This document shows, piece by piece, positions 46,889 through 57,655 of a stretch of DNA of 64,000 nt. A model generated the notes under the pieces. The model ran no database searches and had not been told where the DNA came from. It saw nothing but the letters and a program-made list of their open reading frames with translations. The translations under genes were made by a program, and so were the position numbers. The stretch's first letter is position 1; each line of letters opens with the position of its first letter. Source of the stretch: Athripsodes cinereus (lineage: Eukaryota > Arthropoda > Insecta > Trichoptera > Leptoceridae). The stretch lies in contig OX388312.1 in the NCBI GenBank assembly GCA_947579605.1, positions 25,133,313-25,197,312 of the forward strand. Reading direction: 5' to 3'.

Positions 46889-47095
46889 AATTATATACAT
46901 ACATACATACATACATCTTCTTCCCCTTGTTGGGTCGAGGGCCCATTGCGCCTAGGTACCTCCTCCAGAGATTCCTGTCCACCGCTGCTTCCAGAACCTC
47001 TGACCACTCCAAACCAAATCTTTCAACACACATGTTCGAGACCTGCCCTTGCCAGCTTCTTCTAGGGCGGTCCACCAGTCATAATTTAATTATAT
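46889..47095 (-). mobile_element. LINE family F 3' end (copy 2)
   Basis: Minus frame 47075-46908 reads MDRPRRSWQGQVSNMCVERF, then GLEWSEVLEAAVDRNLWRRY, LGAMGPRPNKGKK, and a (TGTA)n tail. It is followed on plus by (CATA)n at 46897-46915. AATTATAT flanks both ends (46889-46896 and 47088-47095) but is low complexity. It is the sister of the copy at 43390. Confidence 0.8.
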
Positions 47096-47664
47096 TAAAC
47101 TTCAATTTATAACATGCATTTATCTCCTGCATTTTTTTTATCAGTAGATATGACTTCCAATATTACAGAACACAAGAATCTAGCATGGAAATAGATGAGG
47201 CTATAATAATTGATGTTTTATCATGATGGAAATATTAATTTAAATAAACACGAGATTTTAAATTTTCCACAATGGATAAATTGCACGATAGGTTTCACAG
47301 TTTATCCATTTCTTAGAAAAAGTCTTACAATTCAATACATAAAGGTGAAAATAGAGGTTAATAATAACATTGTGTGCATGACAAAATAAATGATTTTGTT
47401 ATTTCCTAGTAACAACAGCTGAAGCTACATATATTGTGACCGTGAACTAGAAAAGTGTATTAAGCCACGATATGTATTTCTTGAAATACTCTTATTGATT
47501 TGTCTTACATGTTGGGTAAATGCAATGAATATCAATAATGCAAAACATTAAATATTCATTTGTTTAAAATAGTGGTTAATTTATAAATATTTGCTTATCT
47601 TATAAAATTATTATTATAATGAAGTAGGTATAATTGATTCATATTCTGATAAAAATCTATTTGT
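47096..47664. other. AT-rich DNA, nothing recognised
   Basis: No supported feature seen. Confidence 0.5.
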
Positions 47665-47870
47665 ACTACTACTGTCTCACCATGCCAAAAAATTAAGACA
47701 TTGTACATCTTAAATTCAGCAATGAGGTTTGCCACCCATCCTGAATGTCTTGATTTTATATTGGCACGAAGAGGACAGCTTGCATGTTTCTTACATGCAG
47801 CTGGTCTGCTGGTTACCCCACTTGTGGGATATGCCGTGATGGTATAGTAGTAGTAGTAGTAGTAATTCAT
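47665..47870 (+). mobile_element. Family A retroposon (A9) with (TAG)n tail
   Basis: 5'-truncated within the family. It runs from GACATTGTACATCTTAAATT through CCACCCATCCTGAATGTC, ATATTGGCACGAAGAGGACA, ACCCCACTTGTGGGATATGC, CGTGATGGTATAG and (TAG)n to 47862. The overlapping minus frame (47595-47933) is an antisense artefact. Confidence 0.85.
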
Positions 47871-49614
47871 TAACATAAAGCAAGATATTTTGGAATAAAT
47901 AAAAGAAATAATTATTATGTCGCAGAATAACAAGACATTATTATTTTAAAACACGAATAGGTAATACTATTCTCAGGTTTGTTTTGCTGGAAGCTAACTG
48001 TTCATTATTTTATTACACTTTCTTATCAGAATAATGCATTTTTTATGTCCCTTCAGTACAAAAGCTTAATGTCGAAACTCCAGAAAGCACAAACTACCTT
48101 CAGTAGTTAAGCATTGAACTCACCGCATTACGAAATAAAAACTTTGTCCAGAAATTGTCTTGAGGGGCCATTGTGGTCTGTGAAGTCTTATAGAAATGGT
48201 TATAAGCTGTACTTTTGGAAGTCGAGATTCCAAATCCAAATGGGTTCTTTTGTTTACAGTGGTAAACAAGTACGCTAATAAAAACGTTAGAAAATCCAAC
48301 AGAATATTATTATCCAACTGAAATTATCGTAGGTTAGTAAACACACAAACTCGTTTACTTTTTGACAGAGAAAGCTTTGAAGTCTTTGGTAATAATGAAA
48401 TTTGATTTGTGTACGAATAGTACAAAATTACACGTAAACGTAGGTATGTATTCAAGTTGTATGTATACAATTATTTTAAGATGAATAAAAATTTGGAATA
48501 AACCAATATCGTGCCCTAATGATGCCAATTCGTTGGTGAAAGCAGTAGCCGTCTTCGTGAAATACGTTTTATATACGTTTGTGAAACAAAAAAGTGTGAA
48601 TTTTACATTTAAGAATTATATAGAAAATATTTAGTTAATGAAAGAACACATTCGCCATTTATAAGTTAATGAAATAAGCGAAATAGGTAATATCTAACAT
48701 AAGACAAGGTTATTAAATACGTTGAGTACATTTACAAAGTTTATGATTAAATGTACTTAAGATAACTACTGCGTATCGCTAACATAATGGTATCATATTT
48801 TTAGGCAGACAAACAATACCTATTTACATTATTATTTTGAATATCATACAAAGTACTTACCAGTGAGGAGCTTTCCATACATGTAAATAAGCAACGCATG
48901 CAAATTTGCAAATTTCGTCAGAACTGACACGGTGTCATATGATGCGAATATCGTAAGGCTATTAAAATATCATCAGTCATTTGAATAGTCTCAATATGTT
49001 ATTGCTCCATTTTAAACGATAAAAATTCCATCATCTCAAGTTAACCGTTTTTCAAATTTTTCGAAGTAACTGCATTGTGTCTATCGTTTGGTGCAGGTAG
49101 GTTAACGACTTTGTTGTGTTTGACGATTTTTCGCTTATCCAAATCGTGTCGTTTGAACCCACTTTAATTACTTACACCATGTAAGATGGTATTTGGATCT
49201 TTTTCGAAATTCTAAGATACATTGAAGGACCCATTGACCACCCGGATCATGAAGAAATCTAGGGACTTTCATTTATCAGATTTTAATTTTCTACACTAGA
49301 AAATTTGTGCAAACGAAAGATGTCATATTTCAAATTCCTATAACAAAGTGAAAATTTTGGCGACTAGGGTGAAGAAAGTCTAGTCCCGCCACTGATATTT
49401 GCAGAATATACAATTTTAGATATACGTACATTTAGAATCAACTGTAGCAGCAAACTTGCACTTTTAAAACTTGTTATCTAATTGAAATGGAAATCATGAA
49501 TAAGAGCCAAATGTGTTATGATACTTGTTCCTACCTTGTAAACATCTGAAAAATATTATTCAGTGTATATTTATGACCTATGCGTCATATAGTTGTAGAT
49601 AAAATATACACTTT
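47871..49614. other. AT-rich DNA, nothing firmly recognised
   Basis: 48165-48250 has a faint SINE-like look (GTGGTCTGTGAAGTC ... GAGATTCCAAATCC) but the boxes are too degraded to call. Confidence 0.45.
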
Positions 49615-50105
49615 ATTCAATTAAATTCATATTATAACGAAAAATCTTGATAGGTGTTCCATAGGATAGGATAGATAGAATAGGTGTTCCACTCTTTACT
49701 GTATGAATTCGAATATCCTGTAATAAACTGGTATTCGTACTGGTAAACATCACGTTTAAGGCGTTTAACATCTCCAGTTTAGCAACAAGGACTTCACCCA
49801 TCCTAAATGACTTATTATTTTGTGTAACTGAGAGATTGATCTATATGTGCATTTAGTATTCTGGCAATTAAGATAAGATAGTGGACGTAGAAGTAGGACC
49901 CAGAAGACCAGGCAGACCAGTGACCACCTGGATGTCCACAATTGCCAGGGACCTGAAGAAGGCAAAGTTGCGCTCAGAGGGTGCAGGGAACCGGAAAACT
50001 TGGAAGATGAGGACTAGGAGAGCCGACCGCAAGTAAATGGGATAAAGGCGAGGGTGGAGAAGAGTATTCTGGCAATTCAGCTTGTTCGACATGCCGTGAT
50101 GGTAA
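49615..50105 (+). mobile_element. Old family A copy (A10) split by a LINE insertion
   Basis: Diverged family A pieces: CTTGATAGGTGTTCC, CACTCTTTACTGTATG, AATATCCTGTAA, CTCCAGTTTAGCAACAAGG and CACCCATCCTAAATGAC upstream of 49855. GACATGCCGTGATGGTA then lies downstream of 50077. The family H LINE lies between the two halves. Two successive insertions are recorded here. Confidence 0.6.
49855..50077 (+). mobile_element. LINE family H 3' end with perfect 15-bp TSD
   Basis: Insert 49870-50062 is flanked by perfect AGTATTCTGGCAATT (49855-49869 and 50063-50077). Plus coding: VDVEVGPRRPGRPVTTWMST, then RDLKKAKLRSEGAGNRKTW, KMRTRRADRK and a stop. It is followed by ATGGGATAAAGGCGAGGGTG and a GAAG end. 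The overlapping minus frames (49868-50092 and others) are antisense artefacts. Confidence 0.9.
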
Positions 50106-50509
50106 ACTAATAAAAAGAATAACGCTGGAACCTATCATGCTTTCATAACCCATGTATGTTGCTTTGTATAAATATACATGAGGGTGTGTTTAGGTTTAAG
50201 TATTCAAAAGCTAACATATCTTTTACGCCTATTTTTAAAAAGTGTTCCATTTCTTACTCGTTAAAGAACCTTTGAAATAATTCGATTATCCGGTCGATGT
50301 TCAATCCATTATGAATAGGTTTATATTCTATTCTGAGACACAATAGAAATTCTTATAAATTATGTACAATTCTACTATGAAGCGCCACATATTATTATTA
50401 CGCCTTTTCAATGCAATATTTCCTATTCACTACAGCACGTACAAATGATAGGAATGTATAGTATTTTATTATTATTTTAAATCAAGGGCTGTCTAAAGAT
50501 TGATATTTG

Positions 50510-50600
50510 ATAATTTTATAAATAAATTGCTTAGGGATTTGAACCCACAGCCCATTCCTATCGCGAGGTTTGCTGCTACCGGGCAACATACCAAAAGCTA
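50510..50600 (-). mobile_element. tRNA-derived SINE head (S4)
   Basis: On minus: an A-box-like GTTGCCCGGTAGCAGC (50572-50587) and a canonical B box GGGTTCAAATCCC (50534-50546), at tRNA-like spacing, joined by CAAACCTCGCGATAGG-type sequence. There is no poly-A tail within reach and the downstream body is lost or unrecognised. Confidence 0.6.
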
Positions 50601-50717
50601 CAAATTCTTGGCTATAAACTTCAAAGACAGATCGAATGACAGTATTAAATAATATAGTCATATATTTATAATTATTTCTCTACATACAAACTGAAATCAA
50701 GTAAAAAAGTTATGAAA

Positions 50718-51117
50718 TATTATATATCATCATCATTATCATCTCGCTCTTTAACGCTCCTCTCGAGAACACAGGTCAGAAACCAATATCCGAGCGTTAC
50801 TGCGCTAATTGTGTCACCTCGTCCCGCGACATTCCTTGCATCTGAAATCGTTGTCATAGGAACGGAGTACCTATTGTCAAAGATGGATGTCCGGGCTATG
50901 TTCCGTGGAGCACCTGGAAAAGAATTGGTCTTCAATTGGTAAAAGACAGGTGTTCGAAAAAAAATCATTATACATCTCAAATTCAGCGATGAGGTTTTCC
51001 ACCCATCTTGAATGCCTTAACTTTTTGATAGCATGGAGAGGACGACTTGCATGTTTGTTACACGCAGTTGGTCTGCTGGCTTCCCACTTGTAGGATATGC
51101 CGTGATGGTATTATATA
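50718..51117. mobile_element. Head-to-head family C LINE / family A composite
   Basis: 50727-50896 is the 3' end of LINE C on minus, with a (GAT)n tail at 50727-50740, cut at CCGGGC. 50897-51108 is family A on plus, starting exactly at its head (ATGTTCCGTGGAGCACCTGG) and ending GCCGTGATGG. Both tails face outward. The pair is bounded by 9-bp TATTATATA (50718-50726 and 51109-51117). The open frames on both strands (50712-51093, 50720-50980) are artefacts of the fusion. Whether one or two events made it is open. Confidence 0.7.
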
Positions 51118-51860
51118 AAACAGGTTGTACCTATATCTGATTGGATTCTGACGTTAATTCATGATTTTATTATTTTGACTTGTGTATATGTGAATTTGTA
51201 TTGTATATATTTTTCTGTCTTATGTTTCAACACATAAAAGGCTCACGCCGTATGTAATTGCAAAATAAAAAAAAATATCAAATGTAACTTAAAACTAAAA
51301 ATAAAATAAAAAAATAAAAGCTAACCCAGTACATATCAATAACGCTCACACACACACACACAGACACACATACACACATACAATCATGTACCACGTATTG
51401 CCTCCAAATTCCTTATATTATAACCTACATTCTATAATACAACTACAACTCGAGTAGGGAGTTAAAAAATTACTTTCCACTAAGAATCAAATAAGAAGAT
51501 AATTAAAAAAGAATACACTACACTGTACACTGAATACACTGTATTTCTATCATCTGTGACTATATTTGACTATACTACTAAATGCTCAAATTAATTAACT
51601 TACAATGCAAGCTGCGTACATTGTAAATCATAATGAGATTATTCTTATTCTTGATTAATACGAAAAAATCCTTACAGTTTACATAATTCAATTATAAATA
51701 CATAAATGAAACAATATTTTTTCATTGTAATATTGAAATCAGTAGAATTTTTTTATTAATTGTCTCTCTACTCTCCAGTTGATTTGAGGTTTTGTTGAAA
51801 TTTCAACTTTGAAATTAGTAATTGATACTGTTAAACTTTTATATAAACGATAAATTATTT
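51118..51860. other. AT-rich DNA with a CA microsatellite
   Basis: (CA)n with interruptions at 51346-51380. No gene is recognised. Confidence 0.6.
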
Positions 51861-52351
51861 CAAAAAAGTTCTCTTCTTCTCTTCTTCCTAGCCTACTCCC
51901 GTCCACTCCTGGACGAAGGCCTCCTCCATCGCCTTCCACGCCGCTCTATCTTGGGCTCTTATTTTATAATGCGGCATCTTGGTTGTTTTTTTGGAGGGTT
52001 TGTTGGCGTTACCTCACCACGCTTGCCATGCGGGTTGGTGAGTCGCAGTATCCTGGAGGTTCGGGTGTTTTGTGAACTTTTCCGGATTTTAATTGGTGCA
52101 GCTGCTGCCCTACATCATGGAACCATATCACATCATATTTGGTACGGTGGTATGGGGATTTTCGAGGTTGCCTTCCTGGGGGAAAAGCTGACACAGGTAT
52201 TTCCTCCTGTGTAGATGTTACAGTTATACCGCTGCTACTCGGTCGCCAGAGCCTCGTTAGTTGTCTAGCAGGGAATACCACGTGCAGGTGAGGTTGACAT
52301 TTGGGTTGGCTAGGTGTTATTTGCCATCACCCCATTATCCCCAAAAAAGTT
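51861..52351 (-). mobile_element. Internally deleted LINE: 5' head fused to family D tail, 10-bp TSD
   Basis: Element 51871-52341 lies between perfect CAAAAAAGTT copies (51861-51870 and 52342-52351). On minus it begins GGGGATAATGGGGTGATGGC, continues into a 90-codon frame (52281-52009) starting MVFPARQLTRLWRPSSSG and rich in Pro, Ser and Thr, and runs on to TPTNPPKKQPRCRI. It then switches near 51962 to the last ~90 bp of LINE family D (AGAGCCCAAGATAGAGCGGC, GAGGAGGCCTTCGTCCAGG) with the GAAGAG tail. Assignment of the head to family D's own 5' end is inference; the tail match is direct. Confidence 0.7.
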
Positions 52352-52439
52352 AATTAAGATGATTTCAGTATTTCAGATTCCTAAAAATATTAGTAGGCAG
52401 AAGATAACTAACCTACTCATATTTTACGATTAATCCATC

Positions 52440-52945
52440 TCATTACGGTATATCCCCACAAGTGGGGTAGCCGGCGGACCAAAGGCTTGTTATAAACATA
52501 CACGTTGTTTTCTACATGCCAAATAAAATTAAGAAATTCAGGATGGGTGGCATGGATCATTGTTGAATTGAGAGTGTTGATTGTCTTATTAATTAGCTTT
52601 TATAGTCCTCGGCAGGTAAGGTTCCTCACTCCTTGCAGTGAGTTTTCGAGTGTCTTATGAAATTCAGATATTCATTTTACATCTTCGTTTCAGCGATGAG
52701 GTACTTTTACCTCCCATCCTAAATACTTAAACTTTTATTGCCACAGAGAGAACGACTTGCACGTTAATAACATGTAGTTGGTCCGCTGGTTACCCCACTT
52801 GTGGGAAATTCATTGATGCTCTGAATGGACGATTTGTCTTCTAAATGAGGTTTTATGAACACCTGGCTTTACATGACACTCGAAAATTTACAGAAAAAAT
52901 GGGATGTCTATTTATTATCGGGCTCTGCTCGAGATGCTAAAATTA
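52440..52945 (-). mobile_element. Family A copy (A12) interrupted by another family A copy
   Basis: Left part 52440-52592 (plus orientation TATATCCCCACAAGTGGGGT, AAATTCAGGATGGGTGGCAT, GTTGATTGTCTTATT) and right part 52831-52945 (GAACACCTGGC, GACACTCGAAAATTTACAG, TTATCGGGCTCTGCTCGAG) are consecutive pieces of a single copy in the same orientation, separated by an inverted second copy. Confidence 0.75.
52579..52844 (+). mobile_element. Nested family A copy (A13) in opposite orientation
   Basis: Insert 52593-52830, sense plus: TCCTCGGCAGGTAAGG, GAGTTTTCGAGTGTCTTATG, ACCTCCCATCCTAAATAC, GTAGTTGGTCCGCTGGTTAC, CCCACTTGTGGGA. It is flanked by GATTGTCTTATTAA (52579-52592) and GATTTGTCTTCTAA (52831-52844), an approximate 14-bp duplication with a few differences. 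Confidence 0.75.
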
Positions 52946-53874
52946 ATAATTATTAAATCTTATCACCAGAATACAACGCGTGTTTTAAATATGTGTACTT
53001 ATCAAAAAGCTTTTCAATAAGCTGACAGTGGTAGTTTGTATTGTTAACATTTGCTTGGTAAGAAATAATAAGCGCCGGCATCACAATACATAGCAACTCT
53101 AGACGAGTATTGTAGTACAGCAGTAGTCAGTAGTAGATACTATGATACTTCACCTAGCAAGCAAAGTACGGGCAAGCTCTCACTAACAAATACACCGGCC
53201 TGTTGAACGCATCTTATTGGGAGCTTCCCGCCAAATATACTCATAAAGCTTTCGATAAAAGTGATGTTTATCAAAGTTACGTAAATTATAAAAGTTTCTT
53301 TGACGTTTATCAAAAAAACAATAATTTTCATCATGTTTTATTGTGTTTGAAATTGAATTCTTGTATTTTTATGAAGTGTTATTTTTAAAGTGCGTAGTAC
53401 GTAATAAATTATTATTATGATTTTTAATTTTAGTGAAAATGTAAATAAAAAGATTCTTGTTTGAATATTTTGTTAATATTTTTAACATTCATTGTGATAT
53501 TGTGCATTTTGAAGATTTGAAGCCTCGACATTTTGGAGCCTTTAGTATCTGGAAAATAACGGTAAGTCAACTTATTTTTTACACAAATTTTCAAAGTTTT
53601 ATATTATGTAGTAATCATATAGTCCTAGAAATTATGTATATGTAAACGAATAATTTATTCATTGATTGTATCGGCATTAGCTTTGTAACACTTCATTTTA
53701 TTAAAACAATTATTTTTTGAGATATTTAAAAAAAAATTCAAACACCGGTAAATAATTACACAAAACATAAATAAAATCATCAATGGCGATTGTTAAAAAA
53801 AGTATTGCATTATTCTGGTTCAATTCATATTTTTTTAGATTTATATGAAATAGTAAATATATTAGATACTATTA
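52946..53874. other. AT-rich DNA, nothing recognised
   Basis: Open frames at 53140-53334 (minus), 53203-53388 and 53457-53645 (plus) have no recognisable content. Confidence 0.45.
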
Positions 53875-54012
53875 CGACATACTTTATTTATGTGGGGTAG
53901 CCAGCGCACTATCTACAAGTTACAGACATGCAAATTATCCTCACATGCCAATAAAAATAATACATTCAGAATGGGTGGCATGCCTCATCGCTGAATTCTA
54001 AGTGTTAATTGT
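53875..54012 (-). mobile_element. Family A retroposon, partial (A14)
   Basis: Plus orientation: GTGGGGTAGCCAGCGCAC, TCCTCACATGCCAATAAAAA, CATTCAGAATGGGTGGCATG, CCTCATCGCTGAATTC. The head region beyond is lost. Confidence 0.7.
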
Positions 54013-54844
54013 CTTATACTTGTAGTTTTACGGAGACCTTCTTTTTACATCACATTTTATTTATTTATTTCAATTTTACAGGATACATACAGTTGATACA
54101 AAAAATACAATGGTCTATAACATATTTAGCAATAAGCAAACCAGTGAAGATCTCTATATTACAGTGTGCTACATATGTGCTACAACAGATAAAATCAACA
54201 AACAACAATTACATACAATAGAATAGAGTAAATTATGTTAACAAAATTAATAGAATAATGCTCACAAAGCAATAATCGCAGGATTAAACAAAAAAAAAAA
54301 CAATAAGCAATAAAAACAATACAATGAGTCATGAAAAATAAAATTAATAATATCATATAAAATCTCTTAAAATTTAAAATTTAACATTTAACATTTTTGT
54401 TTATCGAATCTTCATTTTTATTACTTCTCCATTGTGTACAGTTTGAACGTTAATAATAATGATTATGTAACTACCAAACTATGAATTAATTATTTCACTC
54501 AGATACATGCAGAACTATTGGGCTTTAATTTATTTTTCTTAAATTACAGGTGATAGTATATATACTATTTATTTATTATATTAAATTAACTGTGAGTGAC
54601 ATGACAGTCACAACTTTTGCGTCACTCTTAGTTTTACAGTGATTTAAATGTTACCAAATAAATATCACAGTACAAAATACCTTAAAATAATTAACTTTTA
54701 AATTTATCAAAATAAACAAAGATATGAACTTATTTCCAAATATTTCGATTTGTGTAATAACAAAAGATAAGTAATATGTCATCCATACATACATTGGTAG
54801 GTATATATCGGGTTGGCTAGAAGAATATGCGATATCTCAACTAT
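54013..54844. other. AT-rich DNA, nothing recognised
   Basis: A-runs at 54289-54300 and ordinary AT-rich sequence. Confidence 0.5.
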
Positions 54845-55080
54845 AGGTACTAATATTATAAAGAGGAAAGATTTGATTGTTTGCTCCGAATAGGTTCCAA
54901 AACTACTGAACCGATTTGAAAAATTCTTTTACTGTTGGGAAGCTACACTATCCCCGGGTGATACAGGCTATATTGTATTTAAAAAAAAATAGGGATCCTT
55001 ACTAAAACTTTTTTTTTAAATTCGTCGTGCTAAGCCCGCGATAAGCCCGCCTCTGTTTTATTTTATAGATATGCTCGTAT
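54845..55080 (+). mobile_element. Non-autonomous Helitron-like repeat
   Basis: Begins ACTAATATTATAAAGAGGAA and continues AAAACTACTGAACCGATTTG, AAAAATTCTTTTACTGTTGG, GAAGCTACACTATCCCCGGG and TACAGGCTATATTGTATTT. It ends in a GC-rich patch, AGCCCGCGATAAGCCCGCC. This arrangement is characteristic of short repeats usually classed as Helitrons in Lepidoptera and other insects. There is no TSD, as expected, and the 3' CTRR end is not clearly preserved. Confidence 0.6.
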
Positions 55081-56164
55081 CCTACCAATAAAACTTATTT
55101 ATTTATTTACATAATTTAATTTTAATATTCTTCTAATTTTACAACCTGGTTAATTAATAACGCAAGTTCCTTAATTTTTTTTTTATTTTCCAGTTAGTAA
55201 AATATACGTAAATAGCAAATTAAAATTTGTGCTACCGATTACAATATAAACTTTTCATATATCGTGAAAATTTAAATGTTCTGTTATGGTGCGTAATAAT
55301 ATTGTTGATGTGTACTCTAATTATTCACTCAAACATACTTTATTTTCTGAATAATATCATGGTTCAAAAAAAATGCAAAGTAACGAAGAAGAAATAAAAT
55401 TGTTATTGAGAAAAACTAGACAACAATAAAAAAGAAATGCTGCCCTAGATTTTCCGATAAAAAACTCAATAATGAAAATTTTCTTACATACAATTTTATT
55501 GTTCGCAATAGACAAAAAGAAAAATCATCGAATTAAAAAATATTGTTTTTGTTACGAAAAAAATCTTACATATTATTCTTTCTATGGCGCAATTGTGTAA
55601 AGTAGAAATACATAAAAGAAAAAATTATTAGAATAAATACGAAGCAAATAGTTAGTGTCATATTGAACAACTTTTATGTAATGGTATTCAATATAATTTC
55701 ATGATATAAATAATATGTACAAGTTGTCTTTGTAACAAAAATTAAAGAAGCATACTTCTAAGAACTTTCCTGATTTATGATATTATGTGCCTAGATAGTT
55801 TCAATAAATAGTTTGTGATAATTTCTGTATGGTATATACTATACAGTATTACAGACAAGTAAATACTTACAATACTCATATGTACTCGTATTGAGACATC
55901 AATCTCTCAATTGCGAATTATTATTAATTTTTATGATTTATTTTTATGCCTCCTATTTGGTATCTCGAAATTTCTATACGATATTTTCATATGTTTTTTT
56001 AAGATACAGTACAATATGGTTTTGTAGTTCATAGTCTTATCAATAATTTTTATTTTGTGCTTCTAAGTCTTCACAATATTTTACGTAATAATTGTCATGC
56101 TTGTTGTGAAAACTTTTATTAAATTTTATGTAAAAATAAATTAAGATTTTCAATAAAACCAAAT
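55081..56164. other. AT-rich DNA, nothing recognised
   Basis: No supported feature seen. Confidence 0.5.
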
Positions 56165-56300
56165 ATACCAAGACTCTCTCATAGTAAGTAAATTGCTTGG
56201 GTCGTGAAGGCAGAGTAAATAGGCAGTGTGTGGAATCGAATCAGAGTCTCTCGATTGAAAGTCGGAGGATATACAATCAGGCTACAGATCACATCGTTAA
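56165..56300 (-). mobile_element. tRNA-derived SINE (S2)
   Basis: On minus: A box GTAGCCTGATTGTATA (56270-56285) and B box GATTCGATTCC (56232-56242), then CTTCACGACCCAAGCAATTT and ACTATGAGAGAGTCTTGG. The body after the B box is organised like S1 (TTCACGACACAAGC-type start), so S1 and S2 may be related subfamilies. Confidence 0.6.
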
Positions 56301-56307
56301 ACAAATT

Positions 56308-56495
56308 ATCTAATATTCATCTTCTTCTTCATCCCCCAAAGTTGACTATCAAACGCGAGAATACGTCCCTATCCTGGCCAGTCCGAAACAGCTCCTCGAT
56401 ACTCCATATTTCTGCCAACTCGTGTATATATTATAGAGCCAGGAGATCCGCCTACTTCCAACACCTCTATCGTGAACTTGATGATCAGTTGCAGC
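56308..56495 (-). mobile_element. LINE 3' end fragment (single copy)
   Basis: On minus the peptide ELAEIWSIEELFRTGQDRDV, then FSRLIVNFGG and a stop, followed by a GAAGAAGAAGATG tail, has the usual LINE C-terminal layout (E-L-x-x-x-G-Q-D-R). The plus frame at 56228-56503 is antisense to it. Confidence 0.6.
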
Positions 56496-57239
56496 TCACA
56501 TGAATATTTTCCAAATATAAACATATTTTTGCAAAATAAAAGAATTACATGAGATTCTAAATTATAATCACTCATTTCAACGCAATAATATTATCATAAA
56601 GTTTTATTAAACTATTACGAAACCCTGTAAGTCTATCAAGATTTGGATACTTATCATAATAAAAAATATATAAATAATTTCATAAATTCAACGGCTCTAA
56701 GTGAAAATTGTTTATTTGTAAAACTACTTTATTTTTATTGATTTCCAACAATAACAATATGTTGATATAGCAGAATATTTGAAAAAAATGTAGTTCTCAT
56801 CACGTCTGAATAATATGGGGATGTCAAGCGGATATTATGACAAGGGAAGGCTTTTGTTTCTTAACGTTCATAAAGCAAAAGGTATCGGGGGTTGGGAGGT
56901 TGAGAGATAGAAGAGTGAGTAGTAGATACATATCTGTAATATCGGAAAAGTGATTTATTACACGTAAAGTAGTGGCTGGTATTAATAATATGGCGAACAA
57001 CCTTAAATAACCGACAAACTAATAATCGGTTGGAGCCACGAGAGCTTTTAACTTCAATTTATGGAATTGCTGGAATGAAATGTGTCCCTTGGTCTTTTCT
57101 TTTTCCAGTACGTTGTTGAGCACGTATTTGTAAAAAATATCATTTACGATTTAGCGATAATGTAGTAACAGAAGTTTTGAATGTTTTATTTTTATGACAT
57201 GGAGGAAACATAATTATTTTATTGCATTAACATTGCACT
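56496..57239. other. AT-rich DNA, nothing recognised
   Basis: No supported feature seen. Confidence 0.5.
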
Positions 57240-57430
57240 TGTGAATGGTGGCGTATTGAAGTTGATAGTTGAAAGACAAACTGTAACTTGCAAAGTGCAA
57301 TTGCCTTTGAGTCACGAAATCTCAAATTCGGTTCCTAGCCAGGGCAATGTGAAAAATGGTCTTTTCAAACTGACTGGTTCTGGATGTTCCATGTAAATAT
57401 GTTTAGTTCATTGTTTGTCACTTTAGTACC
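57240..57430 (+). mobile_element. tRNA-derived SINE (S3)
   Basis: A B-box-like AAATTCGGTTCC near 57324-57335 is followed by TAGCCAGGGCAATGTG and by GGTCTTTTCAAACTGACTGG and TTCTGGATGTTCC. This layout is seen in insect SINEs after the tRNA head. Upstream, GTAACTTGCAAAGTGCAATT and TTTGAGTCACGAAATCTC fit a degraded anticodon/variable region. The A box is not clearly conserved. Confidence 0.55.
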
Positions 57431-57534
57431 TACCCATAATATGGATTCATTTATTAATTCTATATCTCGGTCTGTGTTAATTGTCCAACTACGCCCAAAT
57501 TGCCCAAATACAAATAATATCCAAATATATTTCC

Positions 57535-57655
57535 AAGGCCCTATTTTTCAAGAGATGTTATGATACTTGAATGGGCCCTTGCGGTGATTTTTTCCACCAC
57601 ACGACGCACCTTAAAAAAATGTCTGGTTATTATTATTATTGTGCACTTTTAAAGT
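57535..57655 (+). mobile_element. LINE family L 3' UTR (copy 2)
   Basis: FKRCYDT and a stop, then GAATGGGCCCTTGCGGTGAT, and a (TTA)n end at 57628-57640. It matches the 3' UTR of the copy at 38050. Only the last few codons are left. Confidence 0.7.

Noticed and set aside
47595..47933. 112-codon minus frame
   Set aside because: Most of it is the antisense strand of a family A retroposon including its (TAG)n tail read as poly-Tyr.
48165..48260. Possible tRNA-derived SINE
   Set aside because: Neither A nor B box reaches a convincing match.
52009..52214. Overlapping frames on both strands as a host gene
   Set aside because: They lie wholly inside a TSD-bounded retroposon derivative.
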